NCBI GenBank assembly: GCA_947502645.1
Contig: CANNAD010000003.1
Span: 1-54,621 of the forward strand
Source: an uncultured Micrococcaceae bacterium
GTDB taxonomy: Bacteria > Actinomycetota > Actinomycetes > Actinomycetales > Micrococcaceae
Reading direction: 5' to 3'
Length of the DNA stretch: 54,621 nt
In this document: positions 13,966-23,499 of the stretch, piece after piece
Position numbering within the stretch: the stretch's first letter is position 1
Layout of the letters: every line of letters starts with the position of its first letter
Program-made: the position numbers and the translations under genes
Notes under the pieces: model-generated
What the model saw: only the letters and a program-made list of their open reading frames with translations
What the model was told of the DNA's origin: nothing
Databases searched by the model: none

Positions 13966-16509
13966 CTATCGTTGAACCGCCCCGAACCGTTCCGCCGCGA
14001 GTTCCACCGCCGCCGACCGGGCGGCACTGGCCTCCTCAGCCGTCAGTGTACGGTCCGCGCCGCGGAAGCGCAGCCCAAACGCCAGAGATTTTTTACCCTC
14101 ATCAATCCCTGCCCCCTGATAAACGTCAAAGAGAGCAACGTCCTCCAGCAGTTCGCCAGCACCCTCACGCAACGTTTCGCGTACGGCCTCCGCTGGCACA
14201 TCCACGGGCACCACGAGAGCAACATCCTGTGTGGCTATCGGGAACGTGGAGATGTTTCGCGCCACAATCACGTCAGCAGCAGCCTCAAACAGCACTTCAG
14301 CGTCGAGCTCCATGGCAGCCATCCGCTCCGGGAGCCCCTTAGCGGCCAGCAGCTTGGGGTGAAGCTCTCCGGCATAACCGACAAATTCACCCGAGCGAAG
14401 CGAGAGCGCAGCCGTACGACCTGGATGGAATGCCTGATGCGATCCCTGCGCAACGACCAGCTCCACTCCCAACACATCACCGACAAGCCGGGCTACATCA
14501 AGCGCATCCGTCCAATCCTGCAGGCGCGGGGAATGATCAAAGCCCGCAGGCGTGTCATGGCCAACCAGCACAGCGGCAACGTGCAGCGGCTGATCCGGCA
14601 CCCCATCCACCAGAGAATCAAGCACATCATCTGCGGGCAGCCTTCCGGACTCAGGCACTACAACCGAACCCAGCGCACCGTCCGGAAGAACCACCTGACC
14701 TGCTTCATACAGGGCCAGACGGCGGAACCCACGCGAATGGTTGCGTCGTGCAACATCGAGCAGCCCAGGCAGGATCGATGTGCGCAGGAATCCCTGCTCC
14801 TCGCTCAACGGGTTCAGCAGCTTCACAGCCTGGCGTTTCGCACCTGATTCCGCGACGCCGAAAACATCGTTGTCCTGCCGGGTGACAAACGGGTATGACA
14901 GTACCTCGGTCAATCCTGAATCGGCCAACGCCTGCAGCACACGACGCCGCTGCTGCTGCACGCGGGTCAGGCCCCTCCCGGGCGGTGCTGTCGGCAGGGT
15001 CGATGGAATGGCGTCGTAACCGGTCAGACGTGCGATCTCCTCAACGAGATCCTGTTTGATCCGCAGGTCCATCCGCCAACTCGGAGGGGTGACGCGGAAG
15101 ACGCCGTCGTGCTCTTCCACCCCTGCGCCCAGATCCTTCAACGATCCGCTGATCTGCTCACGCGAAAACGCCATGCCCACGAGTTCCGCGGCGTAGTTCT
15201 CAGGCAGATCGATGACAGCCGACGACGGCTCCTCACCGATGTCGGTCACGCCGTTATCGGCACTTCCCCCACCGAGGTTCACCAACAGCTCGACCACACG
15301 CTGCGCCGCTACGTCGGCAACCTGCCAGTCCACTCCCCGTTCGAAACGCTTCGACGCTTCGGAAGGTAGCTTGTGGCGACGGCGGGCACGCGCAATTCCA
15401 ATGGGATCGAAGTGGGCAGATTCCACCAGCACGTCATGAGTAGTTCCGGAGACTTCCGAATGAGCGCCCCCCATGACCCCAGCGATTCCCAGCGGCCCTG
15501 AATTATCCGTAATCAGAAGGTCCTCTGCATGGAGGGAACGCTCTTTATCGTCCAGAGTCCGCAGGGTCTCCCCTGCGTTCGCGCGACGAACCACGATCGG
15601 CCCATCCAGCTTGTCCAGGTCATAGCAGTGCGTGGGTTGTCCCAACTCCAACATCACGTAATTGGATATGTCTACCGGCAAGGACACTGAACGCATCCCG
15701 GCCAGGCGCAGACGCGCTGACATCCATGGCGGCGTGGGCTTTGACGGATCGATGCCGCGCACCACTCTGGCGACGAAGCGGTCACAGCCCACGTTCCCAC
15801 GAACCGGAGCCGCGTCTTCCAGTCTTACCGGATAACCCGAGTCATTCGGTTCTGGAGCGTCAATCTGCGATACCGGGTCCGTAAAAGTGCTGCCGGTGGC
15901 ATGAGCATATTCCCTTGCGACACCGCGTATGGAGAAACAGTAGCCCCGGTCCGGCGTCACATTGATCTCTGCAGCTTCATCGCGCAACGCAAGAACGTCC
16001 AGTGCATCGCTACCCAGCTCTGGATCCAACCCGAGCGTGGACAACACCAGAATCCCGTCATGGTCCTCACCTATGCCGAGTTCCTTGACGGAGGCGATCA
16101 TTCCGGCCGATACGTGACCGTAGGTCTTACGGGGAGAAATGCGGAAATCTCCGGGGAGGATGGAACCCGGGAGTGTGACAACAACCTTGTCACCGGGTTC
16201 GAAGTTGTGAGCGCCGCACACGATGCCCTGGACTCCCGAGGGATCAATCCCTTCTCCCGTCAGAGTCTGTGGTTGGCCTTCCGGAACAACACGCACCTGA
16301 CACCAGTTGATGGTCTTGCCGTTGGACTGGGGTTCCTTCTCAGCTGAGAGGACCTGACCGACGACGATCGGCCCCTTGAGTTCATCAAGAGGACGGTGAA
16401 CGTCCTCTTCCTCGAGACCGACCCTGACGAGGTCCGCCATCACGTCTTCCGCCGTCGCTGCCGCCGGCACCTGGGCATACTCCCGTAGCCAAGAAAGTGG
16501 GATACGCAT
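13966..16509 (-). CDS. pheT: Phenylalanyl-tRNA synthetase beta subunit
   Basis: This is the large subunit of the alpha2-beta2 enzyme that charges tRNA-Phe. The 847 residues hold, in order, the N-terminal B1 region with an OB-fold tRNA-binding insertion (about 40-160, with VVGQVLSAEKEP and GIVCGAHNF), the B3/B4 editing domain (about 210-400, with LDDKERSLHAEDLLITD), the B5 domain, the catalytic-like core (VLSYPF) and a C-terminal FDX-ACB anticodon-binding domain (ISTFPIATQDVALVV). It starts two bases after the pheS stop. Confidence 0.96.
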   Translation of the reverse strand: MRIPLSWLREYAQVPAAATAEDVMADLVRVGLEEEDVHRPLDELKGPIVVGQVLSAEKEPQSNGKTINWCQVRVVPEGQPQTLTGEGIDPSGVQGIVCGAHNFEPGDKVVVTLPGSILPGDFRISPRKTYGHVSAGMIASVKELGIGEDHDGILVLSTLGLDPELGSDALDVLALRDEAAEINVTPDRGYCFSIRGVAREYAHATGSTFTDPVSQIDAPEPNDSGYPVRLEDAAPVRGNVGCDRFVARVVRGIDPSKPTPPWMSARLRLAGMRSVSLPVDISNYVMLELGQPTHCYDLDKLDGPIVVRRANAGETLRTLDDKERSLHAEDLLITDNSGPLGIAGVMGGAHSEVSGTTHDVLVESAHFDPIGIARARRRHKLPSEASKRFERGVDWQVADVAAQRVVELLVNLGGGSADNGVTDIGEEPSSAVIDLPENYAAELVGMAFSREQISGSLKDLGAGVEEHDGVFRVTPPSWRMDLRIKQDLVEEIARLTGYDAIPSTLPTAPPGRGLTRVQQQRRRVLQALADSGLTEVLSYPFVTRQDNDVFGVAESGAKRQAVKLLNPLSEEQGFLRTSILPGLLDVARRNHSRGFRRLALYEAGQVVLPDGALGSVVVPESGRLPADDVLDSLVDGVPDQPLHVAAVLVGHDTPAGFDHSPRLQDWTDALDVARLVGDVLGVELVVAQGSHQAFHPGRTAALSLRSGEFVGYAGELHPKLLAAKGLPERMAAMELDAEVLFEAAADVIVARNISTFPIATQDVALVVPVDVPAEAVRETLREGAGELLEDVALFDVYQGAGIDEGKKSLAFGLRFRGADRTLTAEEASAARSAAVELAAERFGAVQR

Positions 16510-16511
16510 TC

Positions 16512-17573
16512 CTAGATCTCCATCCCGAAGTGTTCGCTGAACCGGACGTCGCCCTCAATCATGTCCCTCATGTCCGGTACCTCATTGCGGAACATCAGCG
16601 TCCGCTCGATACCCATGCCGAAAGCAAAGCCGGTGTACTCGTCCGGGTCGATACCCGCGGCTTTGAGAACGTTGGGGTGCACCATGCCGCAGCCACCCCA
16701 TTCGATCCACTGCGGACCGCCCTTCGCCCCGGGGTGCCAGATGTCCAGCTCCGCCGACGGCTCTGTGAAGGGGAAAAAGTTGGGCCGCAGCCTGATACGG
16801 GCCTCTTCACCGAACATCACCCGGGCAAAGTGCTCGAGTGTTCCACGAAGGTCCGCCATCGTCAGGCCCTTGTCGATGGCCAGTCCCTCAAACTGGTGAA
16901 AGACAGGAGTGTGTGTTGCATCAACCTCGTCGGTTCGGAACACCTTGCCTGGGCACAGGACATAAATGGGCACCTCACGCTCGAGCATGGAGCGAACCTG
17001 CACCGGCGACGTGTGCGTTCGCATCACCAGATGCGCTTCCGGCGGATCCACGAAGAAGGTGTCCTGCATTTCACGGGCAGGGTGGTCCGGGGCGAAGTTC
17101 AGGGCATCGAAATTGAACCACTCTGATTCCACCTCCGGCCCCTCGGCAATCTCCCAGCCCATGCCGACAAAGATGTCCGCGACGCGCTCCTGCAGGAGCG
17201 AGAGTGGGTGTCTTGCACCAGCACGGCGCCGGACGGGTGCTGCCGTCACATCCACTGCCTCTTCAACGAGGATCATCGCTTCGCGCTCCGCCTCAAGAAC
17301 AAGCGTCCTTTCAGCCAGTGCAGCCGATATACGGCCACGCGAAGGACCGATAATTTTCCCGGCGGCGGATTTCTCCGACTTGGCCAGTTGCCCAATGGCC
17401 CGGTTGGCAAGACTGAGCGGCGACTTGTCACCGCTGTGGGCAATGCGGGCCACTTTAAGTTCTTCGAGGGTGGAGGCAGCGGCGATGTCCGTCAGGGCGG
17501 TCTCTACCGCAGCCTGCACAGCTGCTTCGTCAGTGGGATCGGGCACGAGGGCACCGTCTTCGGTGTGTGGCAT
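16512..17573 (-). CDS. pheS: Phenylalanyl-tRNA synthetase alpha subunit
   Basis: This is the catalytic class II subunit. The 353-residue protein has an N-terminal coiled coil (about residues 15-95), then motif 2 around [21 protein letters not shown] and motif 3 in [19 protein letters not shown]. The conserved segment [12 protein letters not shown] also fits PheS. The ATG at 17573 begins a normal-length protein. It lies 55 bases downstream of the Nudix gene and directly upstream of pheT. Confidence 0.96.
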   Translation of the reverse strand: MPHTEDGALVPDPTDEAAVQAAVETALTDIAAASTLEELKVARIAHSGDKSPLSLANRAIGQLAKSEKSAAGKIIGPSRGRISAALAERTLVLEAEREAMILVEEAVDVTAAPVRRRAGARHPLSLLQERVADIFVGMGWEIAEGPEVESEWFNFDALNFAPDHPAREMQDTFFVDPPEAHLVMRTHTSPVQVRSMLEREVPIYVLCPGKVFRTDEVDATHTPVFHQFEGLAIDKGLTMADLRGTLEHFARVMFGEEARIRLRPNFFPFTEPSAELDIWHPGAKGGPQWIEWGGCGMVHPNVLKAAGIDPDEYTGFAFGMGIERTLMFRNEVPDMRDMIEGDVRFSEHFGMEI

Positions 17574-17628
17574 TCGCGTTGGCTACCTGTCTTACCTATA
17601 TCAGCTGGAATCGGCAATGCCAGTCTAG

Positions 17629-18099
17629 TTAACCACGGGCTGTCCCCGGACCGCCCACTGTGTCCCATCCCAAGGCAGGTATCAGCGCCCGCACAATCGG
17701 TAGGTCCACGGGAATCCATGGCAGGGCCAGCAGCTCCGAGAGGGAATCGCGGCCGAACCACAGAAGCTCGTCATGGTCTTCCAGCGGCGCGGGTTCGCCC
17801 TGGACAATCTCAGCCGGCCACACCCGCATGGCAGCACCGTCCGCGAGAGGCCATCCCTGCGCCAGCGGTCCCTCAAGCTCGGAACCCAGGGTGACGCTCA
17901 CGCCGAGCTCCTCCAGCAACTCACGCCGTAGCGCGTCCGAGCAGCTCTCCCCCGGTTCCACCTTCCCGCCTGGAAATTCCCACATGCCCGCCAATAATTC
18001 CGGAGCACTTCTGCGGGCAACGAGCAAACGGGTCGGATAGGACAACGAGTCAACGATAGCGCCGCCGACGATCTGCTTGAGAGGAGCGTTACTGTTCAT
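17629..18099 (-). CDS. Nudix hydrolase (MutT-like)
   Basis: This is a 156-residue Nudix enzyme that hydrolyses a nucleoside diphosphate linked to another group. Oxidised nucleotides such as 8-oxo-dGTP are the likely substrate, because the N-terminus IVGGAIVDS and the MWEFPGGKVEPGES context match the MutT type. The Nudix box is complete: GGKVEPGESCSDALRRELLE continuing to ELGV, with the REXXEE glutamates present. The frame is open to 18717, but that part is antisense to the exporter gene. ATG 18099 is the first start matching the family. It is divergent from the MFS gene and lies upstream of pheS. Confidence 0.85.
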   Translation of the reverse strand: MNSNAPLKQIVGGAIVDSLSYPTRLLVARRSAPELLAGMWEFPGGKVEPGESCSDALRRELLEELGVSVTLGSELEGPLAQGWPLADGAAMRVWPAEIVQGEPAPLEDHDELLWFGRDSLSELLALPWIPVDLPIVRALIPALGWDTVGGPGTARG

Positions 18100-18201
18100 T
18101 CCGGTGAGTCTACGGTCTCCGATAGGGTGGATTCCACGAATGCTCTGGACAACGCAGTCTGCGCGCATCCCGTTGTCCTTTTCCGGCACCGAAAGAGCTC
18201 T

Positions 18202-19440
18202 ATGAACCCCGTTCCGCACCGTCAGGCATCCTCTCTCCAACAGGTGAAATTCGCAGTCTTCGCTCTGGCAGTCGGAGGCTTTGCCATCGGGACCACCGAG
18301 TTCTCCATCATGGGGCTGCTGCCCGAAGTTGCCGCAGGCCTGAATGTATCGATTACCGATGCAGGGGTTCTCATCTCCGCCTACGCCCTTGGCGTCGTCG
18401 TGGGCGCCCCCATTCTGGCGGCCGCCACAGCGCGGATGCCCCGCCGCAAGCTCGTGCTCGGGCTCATGGGGCTCTTCGCCGTCGCCAACGCATCGTCTTT
18501 CTTCGCCCCGTCGTTTGAGACACTCATCCTGACCCGGTTCATCTCGGGATTGCCTCATGGAGCCTATTTCGGCGTTGCCGCCCTCATCGCGGCCTCCCTC
18601 GTTGGTCCCGCCAAAAGGGCCCAGGCCGTCGGTATGGTCATGCTCGGTCTGTCCGTGGCAAACGTCGTGGGAGTCGCCGCAGTAACCTGGCTCGGACAAA
18701 ATGCCGGGTGGCGTCACATGTTCACCGTCGTCGCCATTATTGGTCTACTGACAATCGTGCTGATCTACTTCTTTGTGCCCGCCCAGAACGTCCACGCCGG
18801 AGCCAGTATCCGGGGCGAACTCGGCGCGTTGACAAGCTTGCAGGTCTGGCTCACTCTCCTGATTGGAATCGTCGGTTTTGGCGGCTTCTTCGCCGTCTAT
18901 TCCTACATCGCACCCACGATGACCGAAGTGTCAGGGTTCCCTGCTTCCGCGATCCCCATCATCACCTCGGTCTATGGCCTCGGCATGGTGGCAGGAAATA
19001 TCATTGGCGGGAAATTGGCCGACCGCAACGTCATGGGCAGCATGTACATCATCCTCGCCCTGATCGCAGCGTCCCTGCTGGCGTTCCACTTCCTCGTGGA
19101 GATCCGTTGGACGGCCCTCGTCATGATATTCGTGGTCGGGGCAGTTGGCTCTGCGTTGGTACCCGGACTTCAGACCCGGCTCATGGACGTCTCTCCGAAC
19201 GCACCGTCTCTGGCCGCGTCGCTCAACCATTCTGCGCTCAACGTCGCCAATGCTCTCGGCGCATTCCTGGGCGGTGCTGTCATAGCCTGGGGCTGGGGCT
19301 TCAAAGCGCCAGCTCTAGTCGGCGCGGTACTGGCCGTTCTCGGACTCGGAATCGCCCTGATATCAGGCAACATCGAACGGCGTCGCGAAGGTAATCAGGC
19401 TGCGGAGCCCGGCGCGACGCCGCTCGACTCTTCCCGCTAG
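18202..19440 (+). CDS. MFS transporter, DHA1 (AraJ/YdhP-like) family
   Basis: This is a 412-residue drug:proton antiporter-like membrane protein with twelve predicted membrane segments. The opening FALAVGGFAIGTTEFSIMGL and the loop GAPILAAATARMPRRKLVL are typical of the AraJ/YdhP/chloramphenicol-efflux branch. The substrate cannot be told. I chose ATG 18202, preceded by GAAAGAG. The longer frame from 18127 adds an unrelated hydrophilic stretch. A TAGGGT -10-like hexamer lies near 18123. Its stop overlaps the stop of the convergent CDF gene in a CTAG tetranucleotide. Confidence 0.85.
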   Translation: MNPVPHRQASSLQQVKFAVFALAVGGFAIGTTEFSIMGLLPEVAAGLNVSITDAGVLISAYALGVVVGAPILAAATARMPRRKLVLGLMGLFAVANASSFFAPSFETLILTRFISGLPHGAYFGVAALIAASLVGPAKRAQAVGMVMLGLSVANVVGVAAVTWLGQNAGWRHMFTVVAIIGLLTIVLIYFFVPAQNVHAGASIRGELGALTSLQVWLTLLIGIVGFGGFFAVYSYIAPTMTEVSGFPASAIPIITSVYGLGMVAGNIIGGKLADRNVMGSMYIILALIAASLLAFHFLVEIRWTALVMIFVVGAVGSALVPGLQTRLMDVSPNAPSLAASLNHSALNVANALGAFLGGAVIAWGWGFKAPALVGAVLAVLGLGIALISGNIERRREGNQAAEPGATPLDSSR

Positions 19441-20363
19441 TTTTCGACTGCCGCGCGGCGGAGATCGGGTTCGATATAAATGACCCGCGCATTAGGGACA
19501 GCAGCCCGGACACGCTTTTCCGCATCGTTGATCTCGGCGGCAATTTCGTGGCCTGAGTCCTGAGCGTCGATGGAAATTTTCGCAGCGACAAGAATTTCTT
19601 CCGGGCCAAGGTGGAGCGTCTTGAGGTGAATGATCCTGTTTTTCGCGTTCTCCTCGATCGCCTCTTCGATCCGCTTGACGTCCTGCGCTGTTGCCGACTC
19701 CCCCAGCAACAGTGACTTGGTCTCGAGCGCCAGAATAACCGCAATGACAACCAGGAGAATACCGATCATTGCCGTGCCCAATGCGTCCCAGATCCCGTTG
19801 TGCGTGATCAACGTCATGGATACGCCGAAGAGCGCAAAGACGAGACCCAGCAGGGCACCCAGGTCCTCAAGCAGGATCACCGGAAGTTCAGGGGACTTGG
19901 CGGAACGGACAAACCGGATCCAGCTCTTCTTCCCACGCACCCGGTTCGACTCGATAATGGCGGTTCGGAACGAAAAGGACTCAGCGATGATAGCGCCAAT
20001 CAGGACGGCCGGCGGCACCCACCACCACGACCCCTCGATGGGGTGCGGGTCCTGCCACTTGTGATACGCCTCGTAGAGAGCGAACAGCCCACCCACGCTG
20101 AAAAGAACAATCGAAACGATGAACGCGTAGATGTACCGCTCGCGCCCATACCCGAAGGGATGTTGTTCGCTCGCCTGACGCTGGGCTCGCTTCCCACCAA
20201 CCAAAAGCAGAACCTGGTTACCGGAGTCAGCAACGGAGTGGATAGCTTCCGCCAACATCGACGAGGACTGCGTCAGAACCCAACCAATAAATTTGAAGAC
20301 GGCGATCGTCAGATTAGCTATAAGTGCTGCTACTACGGCCTTGGTTCCGCCACTGGCAGACAT
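19437..20363 (-). CDS. Cation diffusion facilitator metal exporter
   Basis: This is a 308-residue CDF family protein that would export divalent metals such as Zn, Fe or Mn in exchange for protons. Six membrane segments are recognisable. The metal-site signatures are AEAIHSVADSGNQ in the second helix and LLEDLGALLG in the fifth. A cytoplasmic C-terminal domain follows (about residues 215-308, ILVAAKISIDAQDSGHEIA). The ATG at 20363 follows GAGAGGGAAAAAG. The longer frame to 20525 overlaps the 3' end of the upstream gene and is not needed. Confidence 0.88.
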   Translation of the reverse strand: MSASGGTKAVVAALIANLTIAVFKFIGWVLTQSSSMLAEAIHSVADSGNQVLLLVGGKRAQRQASEQHPFGYGRERYIYAFIVSIVLFSVGGLFALYEAYHKWQDPHPIEGSWWWVPPAVLIGAIIAESFSFRTAIIESNRVRGKKSWIRFVRSAKSPELPVILLEDLGALLGLVFALFGVSMTLITHNGIWDALGTAMIGILLVVIAVILALETKSLLLGESATAQDVKRIEEAIEENAKNRIIHLKTLHLGPEEILVAAKISIDAQDSGHEIAAEINDAEKRVRAAVPNARVIYIEPDLRRAAVEN

Positions 20364-20460
20364 CTTTTTCCCTCTCTCAGCCACGTATATGTTTCGCCCG
20401 AAGGCTCCCGAGAAGAATACGCTAAAGAACGGAATCTCTTCGCGGTACCGCCAGTATCTG

Positions 20461-21390
20461 CTAGCGCTGTCGGCGTTGGGCGCGAGCCGATGCGTAGAGG
20501 CACACCGTAGCCGCTGTGCCCACATTCAGGCTCTCGGCAGCACCGTACACGGGGACGGCAACACGGTAGCTGGCCGCCGCAATTTCCTCGTCGCTGAGCC
20601 CCTGCGCCTCGTTTCCGAATAGCCACATCGTCGGGCTCTCCAAGGACGCCCGGCCGCCCTGTGGACCATCGACGGACTGTCGCTGACCCTCTACAGAAGA
20701 GCCAGGCTGGAAATGGCGCTGGGCGCTTTCATCCTGAAGAACATCAAGATCCTCAGTGCCATACCCATCCGCCGCCAGAGGTATCAGACCCGACTGCGCA
20801 GCCTGCTCGATGAGTTCGTTGAAGTCCTGTCCCACAACCACTGGAAGATGGAAGAGAGATCCCACAGTTGATCGGACCGCTTTGGGGTTATAAATGTCCA
20901 CGCTGCCGGATGTGAGAATCACGGCATCGGCACCGGCGGAATCCGCGGCGCGAAGGATCGTGCCAGCGTTTCCAGGATCCTGGACCCGGCACATAACAGC
21001 CAGAAGGCGCGGCCCGCGTCCAAGAACCTCGGACAGCTGGACATCTATTGTGCGGCACACAGCGAGGACACCCTGCGGATTAACGGTGTCGGCCATTGCC
21101 GAGAGAACACCGTCCGTGGCTTCGCGCCACGAGACACCAGCCAGAAGCGCAGCCAGTTCTGGATCCCGTTCCACGCGAGCGGCCGTTGCATAGACCTCGA
21201 TAACAACTCTGGCCTCCGGGGCCTGAGTGTTGTCCAGCTTCAACGCTTCCTTCACGCACTGGGGGCCCTCAACGAGAAACAGACCCTGCCGTGAACGCGC
21301 TGAACGCCCCGCAAGTTTGGCCACGTCCTTCACCCTGTCTGCACGGGGATTGGACATTGGCGCAATCTGGGGGCGCTCAGTGTTATGCAT
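20461..21390 (-). CDS. SpoU/TrmH-type rRNA 2'-O-methyltransferase
   Basis: This is a 309-residue SPOUT methyltransferase of the 23S rRNA type (RlmB/TsnR-like). It has an N-terminal substrate-binding domain (RSARSRQGLFLVEGPQCVKEAL) and a C-terminal SAM-binding trefoil knot with VQDPGNAGTILRAADSAGAD, MWLFGNEAQGLS and VPVYGAAESLNVGTAATVCLY. A hydrophilic insertion of about 30 residues lies between the second and third motifs. It starts 23 bases after rplT in the infC-rpmI-rplT operon, as in other actinobacteria. ATG 21390 is used; ATG 21357 is equally possible, since neither has a clear ribosome binding site. Confidence 0.85.
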   Translation of the reverse strand: MHNTERPQIAPMSNPRADRVKDVAKLAGRSARSRQGLFLVEGPQCVKEALKLDNTQAPEARVVIEVYATAARVERDPELAALLAGVSWREATDGVLSAMADTVNPQGVLAVCRTIDVQLSEVLGRGPRLLAVMCRVQDPGNAGTILRAADSAGADAVILTSGSVDIYNPKAVRSTVGSLFHLPVVVGQDFNELIEQAAQSGLIPLAADGYGTEDLDVLQDESAQRHFQPGSSVEGQRQSVDGPQGGRASLESPTMWLFGNEAQGLSDEEIAAASYRVAVPVYGAAESLNVGTAATVCLYASARAQRRQR

Positions 21391-21413
21391 TTATGCTGTT
21401 GTCGAAACGACTA

Positions 21414-22064
21414 CTAGTCCTGAACCTTCTGACGGGACTCTCCGCCAGCAGGCTCGAACCCGGCGGCCTTAGCCGCATCAACGCTCTCGAACCAGAACTC
21501 TGGCTCGGTCTGCTCGTACCAGGTGGAACCCGGTACGTGGTACTTGCCGGACTGGTTGCCCTTGATGGTGTAGCCAGCGGGAGCTTCGCCACCATCTGCC
21601 TTTACGGAACCTGCAGTTTTTCCAGCGGGCTTTGCGCTCTTTGCGGGAGCAGCCTTCGTGGGGGCTGCAGCGCTCTTGACCGGAGCAGAGGCAGGTGCGG
21701 AAGTGTCCGAAGGCAGTGAGCCACGGGCAACCTCAACCAGCGCTGCGAACGCGTTGGCGTCGCTGACGGCCAGCTCTGCGAGCATACGACGGTCAACCTC
21801 AACCTGCGCAGCTTTCAGACCCTGGATCAAACGGTTGTAGGTGAGGCCATTGGCGCGGGATGCAGCGTTGATCCGCTGGATCCAGAGGCGACGGAAGTCA
21901 CCCTTGCGCTTGCGCCGGTCACCGTAGCTGTACACGTACGAGTGCAGCAGCTGCTCTTTGGCCTTACGGTACAGGCGTGAGCGCTGTCCACGGTAGCCTT
22001 TGGCGCGTTCCAGGATAACCCGACGCTTCTTATGGGCGTTTACTGCCCGCTTCACACGTGCCAC
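21414..22064 (-). CDS. rplT: 50S ribosomal protein L20 with C-terminal extra domain
   Basis: Residues 1-117 are a normal bL20 ([20 protein letters not shown], then [13 protein letters not shown]), which binds 23S rRNA early in 50S assembly. The usual protein ends there. This one has 216 residues. An Ala/Lys/Pro linker (about 118-160) is followed by a compact domain at about 162-207 with [25 protein letters not shown] and AAKAAGF. That resembles the short 'sunset'-type domain seen at the ends of several actinobacterial proteins. I infer a solvent-exposed appendage on the ribosome; its role is unknown to me. Confidence 0.93.
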   Translation of the reverse strand: MARVKRAVNAHKKRRVILERAKGYRGQRSRLYRKAKEQLLHSYVYSYGDRRKRKGDFRRLWIQRINAASRANGLTYNRLIQGLKAAQVEVDRRMLAELAVSDANAFAALVEVARGSLPSDTSAPASAPVKSAAAPTKAAPAKSAKPAGKTAGSVKADGGEAPAGYTIKGNQSGKYHVPGSTWYEQTEPEFWFESVDAAKAAGFEPAGGESRQKVQD

Positions 22065-22175
22065 GTGCGTACTCCTTTGATAAAACTCCCGAACAAGCGG
22101 TTGTCCATGTGGACACCATGCGGGATAGCTTGGTGGTTTTTCGGCGGGTCAAAAACCCGTCAGGGAAGGCTGAAA

Positions 22176-22370
22176 CTAGATGCCGAGCATCTTTCTGATG
22201 TTCTTGGCATCGGCCGGAGCAACGATCTGGTCGCTGTCGAGGCGCCGCTTCAGTCGTGAAGACTTGTGCTCCAGGTAGTGACGGCGGTTGGCCTGCTGAC
22301 GCTTCAGCTTTCCTGAACCGGTGAGTTTGAAGCGCTTCTTCGCCCCACTGTGGGTCTTCATCTTCGGCAT
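22176..22370 (-). CDS. rpmI: 50S ribosomal protein L35
   Basis: This is a 64-residue, strongly basic bL35 with the standard opening [20 protein letters not shown] and the conserved [19 protein letters not shown]. It sits between infC and rplT, as in nearly all bacteria. The gaps are 115 bases to infC and 111 to rplT, long enough for regulatory mRNA structure, although I could not identify a specific L20-binding site. Confidence 0.96.
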   Translation of the reverse strand: MPKMKTHSGAKKRFKLTGSGKLKRQQANRRHYLEHKSSRLKRRLDSDQIVAPADAKNIRKMLGI

Positions 22371-22485
22371 CGCTACCGATCTCCTTACGTTCTTCCTCAG
22401 GCTGACGCCGTTGGGTCTTGCGGTACACGAGTCACGGGTACCGGCGGTTTATCCTGCGGTCTGGCGACGACAGGGGTCTATCACG

Positions 22486-23499
22486 TTATTTAGCCGGGCC
22501 CGGCTTCCCCTTGGGGGCCGCTGGCTTCGCCTTGGGCGACGGCTTGGGAACCGGCGACGGTGAAGGCTTGGCAGCTGGCTTTGCGGCGGCCTTTTCTGCC
22601 GCAGGCTTCGCGGCAGGCTTTGCCGCTGCCTTGGGTGCGGGCTTCGCTTCTGCCTTTTCACCCTGCACTTCGTCCGCCCCAACTGGCTGTTGGGGCGTCT
22701 TTTCCTCAACTGCGGAAGCCTGCGTTTCCTGGTCTTCCGACGCTGTCTCAGGAGTGCTCACCGGAGCCGCGGCCGTCACCGTTGGATTCTCGGTCGACTC
22801 TGTGTCGGCTTCGGCTGTCTCCGCGGGTGCGCTTGCCTTCTTTTTGGCCAGCTCTGCGGAGAGCTGATCGCCAATGGTCTGCGTCAACGGCTGTCCGTCG
22901 CCAGACTCATCGACACGCTTCTTGGCCTCGTTCTGGGCCTTCGCCTCGCTTCGCTGCGCTGTACGGCGCGCCTCGGCTTTGGCTTCAGCCTTGTTCTTTG
23001 TGGGCCCGATGACCATGACCATGTTGCGGCCGTCGATACGCGGTGAAGACTCAACGAGTCCAACTTCCGCAACATCTTCAGCAAATTTCTGAAGAAGGCG
23101 GATTCCCATTTCCGGACGCTGCTGCTCGCGGCCACGGAACTGGATCATGGCCTTCACCTTGTCCCCGGCAGCGAGGAACCGACGTGCGTGCCCGGTCTTC
23201 GTGTCGTAGTCATGAGTGTCGATTTTCAGGCGAAAGCGAATCTCCTTCAGAACCGTGTTTGTCTGGTTCTTGCGGGCTTCGCGTGCCTTGACCGCGGCTT
23301 CGTACTTGTACTTGCCAAAGTCCATGAGCTTACATACGGGAGGTTTGGCCTGTGGGGCCACCTCAACGAGATCAAGGTCGGACTCCGTTGCCAGGCGTAG
23401 GGCATCCTCGATACGGACAATGCCGACCTGTTCCCCTGCTGGTCCTACCAACCGCACCTCGGGAACTCGGATCCGGTCATTGATACGTGGCTCGCTAAT
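22486..23499 (-). CDS. infC: Translation initiation factor IF-3 (AUU start)
   Basis: IF-3 keeps the 30S subunit free and proofreads start codons. I place the start at ATT (23497-23499), six bases after a perfect AGGAG (23506-23510). It begins the conserved [21 protein letters not shown] and matches the rare AUU start used by infC for self-control. The frame is open to 23571, but no better start lies upstream. The 337-residue product has the N-domain, the linker helix ([14 protein letters not shown]) and the C-domain ([22 protein letters not shown]). An Ala/Pro/Lys/Glu-rich tail of roughly 145 residues follows that many IF-3 proteins lack. Confidence 0.93.
   Translation of the reverse strand: MSEPRINDRIRVPEVRLVGPAGEQVGIVRIEDALRLATESDLDLVEVAPQAKPPVCKLMDFGKYKYEAAVKAREARKNQTNTVLKEIRFRLKIDTHDYDTKTGHARRFLAAGDKVKAMIQFRGREQQRPEMGIRLLQKFAEDVAEVGLVESSPRIDGRNMVMVIGPTKNKAEAKAEARRTAQRSEAKAQNEAKKRVDESGDGQPLTQTIGDQLSAELAKKKASAPAETAEADTESTENPTVTAAAPVSTPETASEDQETQASAVEEKTPQQPVGADEVQGEKAEAKPAPKAAAKPAAKPAAEKAAAKPAAKPSPSPVPKPSPKAKPAAPKGKPGPAK

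Noticed and set aside
18100-18717. N-terminal extension of the Nudix frame
   Set aside because: Antisense to the MFS gene, very Gly/Asp/His-rich and unlike Nudix proteins; ATG 18099 fits the family.
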